From Clostridia bacterium (GTDB taxonomy: Bacteria; Bacillota; Clostridia; Oscillospirales; Acutalibacteraceae): DNA of 46,545 nt. Of this stretch, positions 24,601 through 33,224 are shown one piece after another. A model generated the notes under the pieces. The model was not told where the DNA came from, made no database searches, and saw only the letters and a list, made by a program, of their open reading frames with translations. Position 1 is the first letter of the stretch, and each line of letters begins with the position of its first letter. A program made the position numbers and the translations under genes. The stretch is from positions 1 through 46,545 of the forward strand of contig JAFTWE010000036.1 in the NCBI GenBank assembly GCA_017465465.1. The letters are read 5' to 3'.

Positions 24601-27600
24601 CACCTGACTTATAGTAGGATTCGCCTACCCAACCATCTGCAATAACAACACCGTCAACATAAGTTTTGCCGTCGGTGTATTCACCGTTGAACAATTCACC
24701 GCAAGCGCACTTAAGAACACCGTCAACGAAGCCATATGTATGACCTGTTGCAGGAACTGTTGTGCCCCAATCCGCAACTGAGTTACAGCCTTCGCAGAAT
24801 GTTCTACCTGTGTAACCTGTCTTTGTGCAGGTAGGAGCAAGGTCAGCCATAGCTACTGCTGAATGAACATGACCGCCATCCCATGCGTTATAGTAAGCAA
24901 GACCATCTGCTGTGGCAGACATTTTTGCATAGTTACCCCACATTTCTGTGTCGCAGAATACTCTTTCACCTGTGAAGGTAGATGTTGAGTTATCAACTCT
25001 TGTGAGAACACCCTTATCAACTTCAGCGATTACAGACATTCTCCAGAATTCCTGACCGTCTCTGAACTGCTTGAGGGTCTTTGCCTGTGAGCCTGCCAAG
25101 GTTCCGTTGGGATAAACATAACCGGTTTTAAGAGTCCATACACGAACAGGAATTGTTGCAAGAGCAGCTTCACCAGTCTGGGTATTTTCACCTGTTCTTG
25201 TTAATTTGATAGTTGCGATGTTTCCTGCTTCATCAACTGAATATGTTGCGCTGAAGCCGTCAGCAAGAATCATATGTTCAAGTTGCCATGTGCTGTTGTT
25301 ATCAAGGTCAACAACAACCTCAACACTCTGAACATCTTCAATAGCAGTAGCTACAAGATCCATATTGTAAATTGAATCAAGTTTAATTCTTGTTGCAGTA
25401 GCATCAGTTGCAACAAGTTTAACTGTGCTCTTGCTTTCAGAAGCATTAACAACGATATTTCTATAAACAGAAGCATAGTTACCCATATTGTCGCAAGCAG
25501 CAAACTTAACTGTGTGCTTACCGTTTGTAAGCTCAACATCTGTTACAGAAACCATACCGTTTGCATAAGTTGCTGCATATTCAACACCGTCAATGTATGC
25601 TTTAACTGTTGAAGCATCAATGCCTGTGAAGTTTGTTTTGCCTGTATAGTCAGCAACAGAAGCACCGAATGTAACTTTGTTTGATGTAACTGTCTGACCG
25701 TTAAGTACAGCTGCATCAGCCATACCTTCTACGGCATAAGTAACATTTGAGAATACAGGAGCTTCTCTGTCATCAACAGCTGTTGAATAGTCAACAGTAA
25801 TATCATCAAGATAAAGCTGATATTCTGCAGGGATATTGCTCTGATCTGCTGCTACATAGTTATATGCTGAACCGTCACGGTCAGAAATGTAGAACTGAAT
25901 AAGTACACCGTTATCAGCCCAACCTACACGAGAATACTGAGATACATCAGCTGAGAGGTAATGCCAACCGGGCTCATCAAAGGTATAAACAACACCTGTA
26001 CCGCCAGCTGTTGTATCCATTGTATTTGAATTAACAGATGAACCCCAGGTAATTTTACCTGTTTCATCAATATTATTAACTGCTTTGAGTGTCCAGCGAG
26101 CCCAAAGACCAACAAATTCATCCGGAATGTAAATCCACGCGCCAATGCGAACAGCGTTTTCAAAAACTCTGCCTTTTTCAGCATAGAGACTTGTCTTCAT
26201 ATAACCTGATTCAAGGCTATTAGCATAGTTAACATTCATACTAAGAGCATTGTTACCGCTGTGAACCTTACCGGTTGAACCATTAACAACTTCCTGTGAA
26301 GTTTCAGGGAATACATAGTTATATTCAGTACCGGGGGTTTCATCAAAATGAAGGCCCTGATTTGTGCCATCTTCGAAGTCATAAACAACTTCGGAACCCT
26401 TACCAAGTGTAATCTTAGATGAAGCTGTAACAGTTTCATCATACACAAGAGTAGCTGTAATATCCGATGAAGTTACTGCTGGGTTTTCTTCACAAGCTGT
26501 GAAAGTGAAGCCTGAAACTGAACCTACAGCAGAATTTGAGAAAGTAAATTTAATATCAGCCGGTTTGAGAGTAACGTCTCTTGCACCGAATGTTGCGCTG
26601 ATACCAAGGTCAACACTCTTTGAATAAGGAACTGTCATTTCAGCACTTGCGAAAGCAATTTTATCAGGAACAACAACATTGATTACTGTTTCACCAACAA
26701 CCTTGTCACCGTAAACTACCTGAATAACAGCCTGACCTTCTTTGCCGTTTGAAGAGAACACACCATTTGAAACAGTACCAAATGATGAGTCAGCTAACTG
26801 CCAAGCAATATCTGAAGGGACTTCAGCAGATCCGCCTGCCTTATCAACACCTGAAGCTGAAACCTTAACAGTTGAGCCGGGTGTTACATATTCATTTTCA
26901 GCTGTCAACGAAGCTGAATGGAATTTACCGTCAGAAACAGCGGTAGAAACCATAATGAAACCATTGGAGATTGAACGTTCAGAACCGTCTGAAGGGCTGT
27001 TCTGAATTGCGAAATCGTTTGAACCTTCAGCCTTTGCAGCATAAGTACAGGATCCGCCACCGTCAAGATGACCTGCCCATACACAACCGAGGTCAAGCAT
27101 AACCTCTGCCTGCTCCTGAACTGTAAGACCGATTGATTTCGGAGCTTGGTTACCGTCAGCTGTCATAAGAATAACATTACCGTCAGCTGTAATACCGATA
27201 GTCTGACGAGGATATTTCTGAGTAGTATTGAGGCCTGAGCAAATCTGACCATCAGCGATAAGCATTGTCCAAATACCGATAGCTTCCTGGATATTGCCTT
27301 TGTCGTTTGAATAGTCGCCGGGTTTACCGATTTTTACAGAACCGTCTTTCATTACAGCAAAATAGCCGTATGCATTACCTTCTGATTCAGTAGTAACATC
27401 CACACCGTTCATAACAAATGCACCGGTAGGTTTACCGTTGATCATGTTGTAGTAAGATGAGTTGATACCGGCAACAACTGTACCCTGATAGTACTCATCG
27501 CCTACTTCTGCCTTTGCATTGAAGGCATCAACTTGTTCTGTGAGCTTGGACATACCATAATTGGTAGGATCCATGTCCTTATAGGACGTGAACAATTTAA

Positions 27601-27850
27601 CTGTATCCACACTCATATCGGCTGTTGTGATAAACATTTTTACCTGGTCGCCGTTTTTATCATACACTGTGTATGAATCCTGAGCGATACCGGGAGCCAA
27701 AGTTGAGTTTTTCTCTGTGGCTACAGTAAGCTGAGAGTTAGAAAACTTCCCACTTGTGTCAGCAGATTCTGCATTCACTGTCATTGGAATCATACCGAAA
27801 ATCATAACAATAGACAAAAAAACTGACAAAACTCTGAGAGAATTCTTCAT
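21695..27850 (-). CDS. Giant secreted protein: NAGPA-type phosphodiester glycosidase domain, Ig/jelly-roll modules and BspA-like LRR repeats
   Basis: 2051 residues with a signal peptide cleaved near 27-28 (TVNA). In order: a phosphodiester glycosidase (NAGPA/DUF2233) domain at about 85-303, with VAGINSSYY, the signature HLDGGGS at 261-267 and the ending NGFIMVS. Next is a Big_2-like Ig domain (about 310-395), then a second beta domain (400-482). A jelly-roll, carbohydrate-binding-like module follows (about 487-690), an Ig-like domain (700-802) and a cohesin-like beta domain (808-910). A Cys-rich segment (CxxC-type at about 1008-1050) and a region resembling cell-wall binding repeats (1055-1180) come next. 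From about 1185 to the end are BspA-like leucine-rich repeats (IGxxAFxxC...xLxxIxIPxSVTxIG), the last 670 residues as four 170-residue units. There is no sortase motif or terminal helix, so it may be held by non-covalent binding. NAGPA relatives act on sugar-phosphate linkages; action on the capsule or wall glycan is inferred from the locus. Confidence 0.85.
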   Translation of the reverse strand: MKNSLRVLSVFLSIVMIFGMIPMTVNAESADTSGKFSNSQLTVATEKNSTLAPGIAQDSYTVYDKNGDQVKMFITTADMSVDTVKLFTSYKDMDPTNYGMSKLTEQVDAFNAKAEVGDEYYQGTVVAGINSSYYNMINGKPTGAFVMNGVDVTTESEGNAYGYFAVMKDGSVKIGKPGDYSNDKGNIQEAIGIWTMLIADGQICSGLNTTQKYPRQTIGITADGNVILMTADGNQAPKSIGLTVQEQAEVMLDLGCVWAGHLDGGGSCTYAAKAEGSNDFAIQNSPSDGSERSISNGFIMVSTAVSDGKFHSASLTAENEYVTPGSTVKVSASGVDKAGGSAEVPSDIAWQLADSSFGTVSNGVFSSNGKEGQAVIQVVYGDKVVGETVINVVVPDKIAFASAEMTVPYSKSVDLGISATFGARDVTLKPADIKFTFSNSAVGSVSGFTFTACEENPAVTSSDITATLVYDETVTASSKITLGKGSEVVYDFEDGTNQGLHFDETPGTEYNYVFPETSQEVVNGSTGKVHSGNNALSMNVNYANSLESGYMKTSLYAEKGRVFENAVRIGAWIYIPDEFVGLWARWTLKAVNNIDETGKITWGSSVNSNTMDTTAGGTGVVYTFDEPGWHYLSADVSQYSRVGWADNGVLIQFYISDRDGSAYNYVAADQSNIPAEYQLYLDDITVDYSTAVDDREAPVFSNVTYAVEGMADAAVLNGQTVTSNKVTFGASVADYTGKTNFTGIDASTVKAYIDGVEYAATYANGMVSVTDVELTNGKHTVKFAACDNMGNYASVYRNIVVNASESKSTVKLVATDATATRIKLDSIYNMDLVATAIEDVQSVEVVVDLDNNSTWQLEHMILADGFSATYSVDEAGNIATIKLTRTGENTQTGEAALATIPVRVWTLKTGYVYPNGTLAGSQAKTLKQFRDGQEFWRMSVIAEVDKGVLTRVDNSTSTFTGERVFCDTEMWGNYAKMSATADGLAYYNAWDGGHVHSAVAMADLAPTCTKTGYTGRTFCEGCNSVADWGTTVPATGHTYGFVDGVLKCACGELFNGEYTDGKTYVDGVVIADGWVGESYYKSGVKLIGLQSVDGYYYLFDNSGICEGKARADGFCYNEEAGSYMYMAAGIPSKGDVAINLEVHFFDENGYAYSGEKNILGYVCNFDEKGLFLSAADGSVLEAGCVGTNLEYVLLADGTLLIDGEGAMRDYTVSGSYGPWFYNNMANVKYVQFGSGVTALGEYAFNRCEYIKTVTFANGSELETIGKYAFRACHRLDRINIPASVTTIEDYAFFKCGGLTTVDFEANSKLNYLGREAFTETHYLKKILIPASVTTIGDRLFIRSKADVVVQVVKDSVGYFYAVNNSIKYELVDGVVPALYSGDVNEDISWALYPNGSLVIIGSGEMPNYASQNAQPWAGVRHLVKKIVIGKDITSIGNYAFAYCEGTEEIVFEEGSKLEKIGVLSFRSAYKVTDVVLPETVTYLNTYAFGTCKALVNVYIPQGMGTMHAKAFVESPNVILNVAEGTYGEKYAVDNGIKYETRDFVYTAIASGTCGTNATWAFYENGELIISGNGEIPNFASHAEQPWASVRHLVKKIVIGKDITAIGNYAFAYCEGTEEIVFEEGSKLQKIGVLSFRTMRKLTEVILPETVNYLNAYAFGTCPALVNVYIPQGMSFMHVKAFIESTNVVLNVAEGTYGEKYAVDNGINHTVRDFVYIPVVSGTCGENATWAFYENGELIISGSGEIPNYSTQKEQPWASIRHLVKKIVIGKDITVIGNYAFAYCENTEEIVFEEGSKLEKIGVLAFRTARKVTEIVLPETVTYLNAYAFGTCPALINIYIPQGMEFMHTKAFIESTNVILNVAEGTYAHKYAQTNNLKYETRDFVYTAIASGSCGENATWAFYENGELIISGSGAIDNYTSHKEQPWASIRHLVKKIVIGKDITVIGNYAFAYCENTEEIVFEEGSKLEKIGVLAFRTARKVTEVILPETVTFINAYAFGTCPALVNVYIPEGAAFIHANAFVESTNVVLSVADGSYAQQYAVSNNVAYTAR
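21698..23713. repeat. Four 510-bp tandem repeats encoding LRR units
   Basis: The same words recur at an exact 510-base step: GACGAA(T/C)GC(T/C)TGCCCA at 22060, 22570, 23080 and 23590. Each unit encodes 170 residues (GSGEIPN...QPWASxRHLVKK...IGNYAFAYC...VTYLNAYAFGTC). The two units nearest the C-terminus share long identical DNA stretches, for example around 22021-22080 and 22531-22590, so they look most recently duplicated or gene-converted. Confidence 0.9.
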
Positions 27851-27927
27851 AATATTTTCTCCTTTTCTATAAAATTTGAATCGCTATTTATATAAACCGT
27901 TATTTGATAACGGATTGTACCAGCTGC

Positions 27928-29142
27928 TTAAAAAGCGGCTAAAAAGAATTCATCCATTTCGTCCATAAGCTGGTCCTTACGGAAGTTGGAATCAAAATAC
28001 TTTCTTGCATTTCGGGACATAGCCGAAAGGTCGGCAGAAGCAAGGGCTTTAATTCCTTGAGTAAGAGCTTTATCATCACCTAAGCCGCAACATACTCCGC
28101 AATTTGATTCTTCTATAATCCGCTGTGTTTCTCCACAAGCGGCGGCTAAAATCGGCATTCCGCAAGCCATATATGACTGGAGCTTTGCGGGAATTGTTTT
28201 TTCAAATAAGGGGTCTGGCGAAAATGAAACGAAAGCTGCATCACAAGCGGCAAGAAGTTCAGAGATTTTTTCTGCCGGTTGGCGCTCAATCATACGGAAA
28301 TATTCGGCAACGCCGCTTTTTCTGATGTCTTTGAGCAGCCTTTCTTTTTGCCTTCCGTCACCGATAATCACAAAAGAAACATCTGTAATGCCTTCTTTTT
28401 TGAGCCTCTTGGCAGCACGGGGTAACAATTCAAGACCCTGCGCCTTACCGATATTACCTGTAAAGGCTATTTTAAATTTGCCGTCATCAGGTATTTCCTG
28501 CGCGTCAGATTTGTCAAGAGGTACATAGAAATCCTCCGCATATTGAGGCCAGTAAAACACCTTATCCTCCTCGCCCGGTGTTCTTTTGCGAATTTCTTCA
28601 ACAAAGGACTGAGAGGTGGCAAAAATCTTATTACTGTTTTTATAAATATGGTCAACCATCCGGCTTAAAGGACTGATAACAATAGGATGCTTGATACCTG
28701 TGATTGTAATAACATTTTCAGGCCATAAATCCTGAACATAAAGATAGTGTGGAATGTTTTTTCTCTGGCTGTATTTTACGCCAATCAAAGCCTGAGTCAT
28801 TGGTGACACCTCAAAGGTGAACACTATGTCAGCATTTATTTTGGTAAAACGCTGCCAGAAAAATCCTGAAAAAACGAAGGAAAGGTAATTCATCACCATT
28901 CTTATAGGACCTTTACCGCGTGCGAACAACGGAATACGGATGATGTCAATCCCGTTCCAGGTTTCTCTTCTCTTTTTAAACCAGCCGTAGCCTTTATAAA
29001 ACTTGCCACGGGGATAATTGGGGATACCCGTCAATACAGTCACCTTGTAGCCACGCTTCACCCATTCACAGCACATATCGTTAATACGAAAATACTCGGG
29101 GTGAAAATATTGGCTGACAACCAAGATGTGGTTTGACTTCAT
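27928..29142 (-). CDS. Glycosyltransferase family 4, WbuB-like
   Basis: 404 residues resembling WbuB and related fucosyl- or amino-sugar transferases. The opening is ILVVSQYFHPEYFRINDMC, followed by TVLTGIPNYPRGKFY. The donor half has FTGNIGKAQGLELLPRAA, GDGRQKERL and FEKTIPAKLQSYMACGMPIL. Length and domain order are normal for the group. It lies between the LCP gene (43-base gap) and the giant protein gene. It is less AT-rich than the glycosyltransferases beyond 21.6 kb, so it may belong to the conserved part of the locus. Confidence 0.87.
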   Translation of the reverse strand: MKSNHILVVSQYFHPEYFRINDMCCEWVKRGYKVTVLTGIPNYPRGKFYKGYGWFKKRRETWNGIDIIRIPLFARGKGPIRMVMNYLSFVFSGFFWQRFTKINADIVFTFEVSPMTQALIGVKYSQRKNIPHYLYVQDLWPENVITITGIKHPIVISPLSRMVDHIYKNSNKIFATSQSFVEEIRKRTPGEEDKVFYWPQYAEDFYVPLDKSDAQEIPDDGKFKIAFTGNIGKAQGLELLPRAAKRLKKEGITDVSFVIIGDGRQKERLLKDIRKSGVAEYFRMIERQPAEKISELLAACDAAFVSFSPDPLFEKTIPAKLQSYMACGMPILAAACGETQRIIEESNCGVCCGLGDDKALTQGIKALASADLSAMSRNARKYFDSNFRKDQLMDEMDEFFLAAF

Positions 29143-29185
29143 TTCATCTCCTCCGTTTTAAACTTCTCACTTTACTTAAACGCAC

Positions 29186-30193
29186 TTAATCTCTCGGGGT
29201 GTAGAATAAGCTGATGACTGTTTCTTCAACGCTTTTTCCGTCGGGGTAAAACTCCATAAAGGATTCGCCTTTGACGGATTCCCCTTCTAAATCGCGGATT
29301 TCAGTCAGCTCATAGTCGGCTATCTTTTCCATAACAGACTGAAGCTTATTTCCTGAACAGTTGGAAACAATGTATGGAGTAAGCTTTGAAGCGGCATTAA
29401 CAATGAAATCTGAGTCATTGTTAAGCGCCCACTGCGTTTTGTCATACAAAGCCTTAAGATACTGCTTCTGACGCTCCATACGGTGATTGTTGGAGCTATC
29501 TTCAAGTCCGTAGCGGGAACGGACATAGTGAAGAGCGTGCTCACCCATAAGAGTTACCGTTTCACCTTTAACAAGTGTGTCGTCAATGCCCTTAAAATCA
29601 TCAAGAACAGTAACCTCAACACCGCCTACAAAATCGTTATAAACTTCTACCGCTTCCATAGTTACGGAAAGATAATAATCAATTTCTATTCCTAACAGTA
29701 AATTTGAAACAGCCTCCGCAGTGTTGCGGCAACTGATTTCTTTACCGTTTCCGTAAGTATGTGCAAGGGCAATTTGCTTGCTTACAACATCAACCTTATC
29801 CCCTGCAACACCGAGCACATTCATAGAAGTGATTGTGTCACGGTTAATATGCAAAGCGGTGCACTTTTGGGCGTCATTATCAATAATAAGCAGCATCAGA
29901 AAGTCTGCCTGCATATTATTGCTGTAAGTATCATCTTCAGCCTGCTCATACTTATCAAGACCCATAACGAGAATGGTTTCAACATTCTCCTTAAGGTCGT
30001 ATTTTTTGCCGTCATATTCCAAAGCGGAATCGGGAACCTCAAAGCTGTTGGGAGCTTTGTACTCTCCCCTGTTTGTTTCCCAAACGGTAATACCTACAAA
30101 AATGCCGCAAACGAGCACAACCGCAAGCAGTGCCGCGGCGGCAAATTTGATTATTCTTTTAATTTTTCTTTTTGATGAACGGGATTTATTCAT
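29186..30193 (-). CDS. LytR-CpsA-Psr (LCP) family ligase
   Basis: 335 residues: a short basic cytoplasmic tail, one membrane helix (about 16-37) and an extracellular LCP domain. It shows VMGLDKYE, the ADFLMLLIIDND strand, HINRDT with the lipid-phosphate-binding Arg, and RSRYGLEDSSNNHRMERQKQ. LCP proteins move polymers from undecaprenyl pyrophosphate to the peptidoglycan, so this one probably anchors the capsule. It overlaps the end of the sortase-anchored protein gene by eight bases and is followed by a glycosyltransferase. Confidence 0.9.
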   Translation of the reverse strand: MNKSRSSKRKIKRIIKFAAAALLAVVLVCGIFVGITVWETNRGEYKAPNSFEVPDSALEYDGKKYDLKENVETILVMGLDKYEQAEDDTYSNNMQADFLMLLIIDNDAQKCTALHINRDTITSMNVLGVAGDKVDVVSKQIALAHTYGNGKEISCRNTAEAVSNLLLGIEIDYYLSVTMEAVEVYNDFVGGVEVTVLDDFKGIDDTLVKGETVTLMGEHALHYVRSRYGLEDSSNNHRMERQKQYLKALYDKTQWALNNDSDFIVNAASKLTPYIVSNCSGNKLQSVMEKIADYELTEIRDLEGESVKGESFMEFYPDGKSVEETVISLFYTPRD

Positions 30194-30860
30194 ACTTTTT
30201 CTTCTTAAGGCTTACAAAAACAACTGAAGCTGCGGCAATACTTGTGATTACTGCAACAAAAGCTGTGTAATCCTCAGCACCTGTTTCGGGTGAAACTGCA
30301 GAGCCTTTGCTTGTATCAACTACGATTGCAAAGGGTGACAAATCTTTAATTGAGAATTCAAGTGTTTCGCCGTCAGGGAGAACCTTTGCGTTATCAACAA
30401 ATTCCCATACGCCGTCATTGTAATGCAAAAGACCAACGAAGTTTCTCAATGTGTCTGCGCTGAGCTTAATGCGGAAATAACCGTGAAAATCGTGGATATC
30501 GCAGTTATAGTAGCTGACATCAAACAAGTCGCTTACTGCAAGATTAGAAGCTAAGAGACCTTTGCTTGCCACAAATGCTTTGAACTCAGCGTTTAATGAT
30601 GTGAGGTCAACGCCTGCGGCGATAATGCCGTAAACCTTTTCGATGTCAGCAAGAGCCTTTGCGGGAAGAGTAGCTCTGTCTTTATAAGGAGTAATAATAA
30701 GCTCTGCTGTACATTCCTCGTCTTCATTTGAGCCTTCAACAAGCTCAGGACCGTTGTTGTTTGACGGACTCTGGACAAAGCTGCCGGGAGTTGCAAATGC
30801 AGTGATGCTTACGGTTAATACCATAATCACCGCCATCAACAATGCTAAGAATTTTTTCAT
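30186..30860 (-). CDS. Small surface protein with SPETG sortase-type signal
   Basis: 224 residues from MKKFLALLM, with a signal peptide cleaved near AFA (23). The middle is one domain of about 130 residues ending in LSPFAIVVDTS, a motif common in secreted clostridial beta-sandwich proteins. The C-terminus reads SPETG (190-194), a hydrophobic helix (199-217) and KKKKYE. That is the layout of a sortase substrate with the SPxTG variant of LPxTG. No sortase gene is in the window. It lies between cpsB and the LCP gene, with overlaps at both ends if the upstream start is used, so it belongs to the capsule operon. The ATG at 30860 has AAAGGATG upstream and was preferred over the codon at 30869. Its function is unknown. 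Confidence 0.75.
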   Translation of the reverse strand: MKKFLALLMAVIMVLTVSITAFATPGSFVQSPSNNNGPELVEGSNEDEECTAELIITPYKDRATLPAKALADIEKVYGIIAAGVDLTSLNAEFKAFVASKGLLASNLAVSDLFDVSYYNCDIHDFHGYFRIKLSADTLRNFVGLLHYNDGVWEFVDNAKVLPDGETLEFSIKDLSPFAIVVDTSKGSAVSPETGAEDYTAFVAVITSIAAASVVFVSLKKKKYE

Positions 30861-30865
30861 GTGTA

Positions 30866-31588
30866 TCATCCTTTCGAAATTAAAATTGAATCGCTATTTT
30901 CACAGAAATATTCATTTCCGTAATTGATAAAGTAATCTAAAAAGTCTTTGCCGAGCTTTTTTGAGATAATTTCAAGCGCTCTGTCCATATTTGGCGGCCG
31001 CTTAACTGTATCGTGGCAATCAGTGCCGATAAAATGAACCTTTTCACTTTTTAAAAGATTAAGTGCCTTACGCCTTGTGAAAAAATCATTTATAAACCCT
31101 GCATTTATCTGCATCAGAACTCCGCTTGAAAGTAAATCTTCAAACACTCCACCAGCCTGCAGGCTCATATATCTTTCTATATGCGCCAAAACCAAGGTCA
31201 TTCTGCTTTTGGAGGTTAAATCTACCAAATCTCTGAGCATAAACTCAGACCATCTGGAAGCAGGCATTTCAAGAAGAAGCATTTCAGTGTCCTCAATGCA
31301 AAGCTCCCTGAGCCCTTCAAGGCGGCTGATGCCCTCATAATATCTGACCTCTGCCCCGAGAACTATCTCAGGTAAATCTTCACTCAAGCTGTCTTTCAGC
31401 TTATCATACGCTTTTTGACGGCGGTGAGTGAAATGGGTTACACTTTCATTATTTGCATAAAAATGAGGTGTTGCAACAACCTTTGTTACGCCTTGATTTT
31501 TAAGGGCATTTAACATAAGAAGGCTTTCAGCTTCACTTTTGCTTCCGTCATCTATTGCAGGCAAAATATGCGAATGAAAATCAATCAC
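30866..31588 (-). CDS. cpsB: CpsB/CapC-type protein-tyrosine phosphatase (PHP fold)
   Basis: 240 residues of the PHP metallophosphatase family. Metal ligands are visible as H5-x-H7 (DFHSHILP), D14, H42, E80, E107, H136 and D190-x-H192 (GTDCHD). These manganese-dependent enzymes remove phosphate from the tyrosine cluster of CpsD and so control chain length and attachment. It sits 12 bases downstream of the kinase gene. The length is standard (about 245). Confidence 0.9.
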   Translation of the reverse strand: MIDFHSHILPAIDDGSKSEAESLLMLNALKNQGVTKVVATPHFYANNESVTHFTHRRQKAYDKLKDSLSEDLPEIVLGAEVRYYEGISRLEGLRELCIEDTEMLLLEMPASRWSEFMLRDLVDLTSKSRMTLVLAHIERYMSLQAGGVFEDLLSSGVLMQINAGFINDFFTRRKALNLLKSEKVHFIGTDCHDTVKRPPNMDRALEIISKKLGKDFLDYFINYGNEYFCENSDSILISKG

Positions 31589-31600
31589 ACAGATGCCCCC

Positions 31601-32368
31601 TTAGCCCTGCTCATTTTCTGCTGAGTCGTAATTGCCGTAGGTCTTATAATACTTATAATATCTCTTATACTTATATTTACCGTAAGAGCCTTTACCGTTT
31701 TTAGATTCATTGATTACACAGCCGAGCACCTTAACATCAGAAAGCTTCAACTGCCTGAAACAGGTTTCAAGCTCTTTCTTTTCGGTGTAATCCTCTCTGA
31801 TAACAACAATCATACCTGAAATAAACTTTGAAACTGTCAAAGCGTCTGAAACAATATTAACAGGAGGAAGGTCGATTATGATGTAATCGAAGTTTTCAGA
31901 AAGAACCTCCAAGGATTTTTCCATTCTGCGTGAGCCGAGAAGCTCTGACGGATTGGGTGGCAAATCACCTGACGGCATAATGTACCAGTTACTTAACTGT
32001 GGTGATTTGAATATGCTCATCTGAATAGTTTCTTCGCCTTTTAACAGGTCGGTAAGACCGGGAGAGTTATCTATTCTCATTTTTCTTGCAACGCTGGGAA
32101 GTCGCATATCTCCGTCGATAAGGAGAACTCTTTTTCCGCTTTCTGCAAGAACGTAAGAAAGGTTAACCGCGGTGGTGCTTTTACCCTCACCTCTCATGGC
32201 GCTGGTAACACCGATGATGGCACAACCTTGCTTTTCTGACAAGGTGAAAGAAAGGTTAGTTCTTAAAAGCTTATACTGCTCAGTGGCAGTAAACTTAAGG
32301 TTTTTGTGTAAAGTCTGCTCATTTTCTTTGAGAGACAATGTTTTATTTGGTTTTCTTCTGATACCCAT
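31601..32368 (-). CDS. cpsD: CpsD/CapB-type BY-kinase (tyrosine autokinase)
   Basis: 255 residues. Walker A is SAMRGEGKST (56-65) with K63, Walker A' is LLIDGDMRLP (83-91) with D85 and D87, and Walker B is IIIDLPP with D166. The C-terminal tail (229-247) carries nine tyrosines, the sites of autophosphorylation in this family. The protein works with the membrane partner CpsC in the gene just upstream (12-base gap) and is reversed by CpsB. All features needed for activity are present. Confidence 0.92.
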   Translation of the reverse strand: MGIRRKPNKTLSLKENEQTLHKNLKFTATEQYKLLRTNLSFTLSEKQGCAIIGVTSAMRGEGKSTTAVNLSYVLAESGKRVLLIDGDMRLPSVARKMRIDNSPGLTDLLKGEETIQMSIFKSPQLSNWYIMPSGDLPPNPSELLGSRRMEKSLEVLSENFDYIIIDLPPVNIVSDALTVSKFISGMIVVIREDYTEKKELETCFRQLKLSDVKVLGCVINESKNGKGSYGKYKYKRYYKYYKTYGNYDSAENEQG

Positions 32369-32380
32369 AGCTCTGCCCCC

Positions 32381-33142
32381 TTATCTCTTCTTATAGTAAC
32401 GGTTATAGTAATAGCCGTACTTCTTGTTCTGAGTTTCCAACAAATCGGGGATTTTAGCCAGAACGGGATAATCATAATTATTGAGAATATATTCTTCGTC
32501 ATGAACGGTGTTATCAAGCAAGGCAACAATAACCAACGCAACTAACGCCAGCACCGCACCCAGAACAAAGCCCACAGCGGTAAAGCCGCTGATACTCGGA
32601 GCAACCTTGTTGGTAACTGCAACAGCGGAGTCAACAACCTCCATAGAACTGCCCTCAACAACCTCAGAAATCCTCTGAGGGAGCACCTTGGCAATGCCGT
32701 TGGCAATTTTTTCTGCCTCATAAGGGTCTTCACAGGTTACTGTAACTCTCATAATTTCTGTTTCATTAACAGATGCCGCCTCAATCATATAATAAAGGTC
32801 TTTCCAGGTATGGTCCACCTTTGTTTCATCAATTACCCTTTCAAGAGTTGTGCGGTTTTTGAGAAGAACAGAGTATGTTTTAACAAGGCTCTGTGCCGCG
32901 CTGATTTCTGAAGAGCTGATGCTAAATCCCAAATCACCAACGGTGAAAGAGCTGTTATTAACATAAAGCATAATTGATGATGAATATGTGGGTGCAATGG
33001 CAAAGGATGCAACAGAAAAACCTATTGCCGCACCTAAAATGCTTACAATAATTACGACCCAGATTCTGTTCCAGATTGTTTTGAGAACATGAGCCAAGTC
33101 TATTACAAAATATTCTTTGGAATTTATATTTGACTTTTCCAT
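32381..33142 (-). CDS. cpsC: CpsC/Wzz-type chain-length regulator, activator of CpsD
   Basis: 253 residues with two membrane helices (about 26-48 and 186-209) and an outside loop between them. This is the Wzz/PCP-2b layout of Gram-positive capsule systems. The short C-terminal tail, which normally contacts and activates CpsD, is unusually tyrosine-rich: six Tyr in the last 13 residues. It is the first biosynthetic gene of the locus. The start at 33142 follows GGGAG. Confidence 0.9.
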   Translation of the reverse strand: MEKSNINSKEYFVIDLAHVLKTIWNRIWVVIIVSILGAAIGFSVASFAIAPTYSSSIMLYVNNSSFTVGDLGFSISSSEISAAQSLVKTYSVLLKNRTTLERVIDETKVDHTWKDLYYMIEAASVNETEIMRVTVTCEDPYEAEKIANGIAKVLPQRISEVVEGSSMEVVDSAVAVTNKVAPSISGFTAVGFVLGAVLALVALVIVALLDNTVHDEEYILNNYDYPVLAKIPDLLETQNKKYGYYYNRYYKKR

Positions 33143-33224
33143 TTTTTAACTCCCTGTTTTAATGTCTGAACGCACAAAAAACCTGACAGCCTGACATCAG
33201 CCAAGCCGCCGAAGCTGCGTAGGA

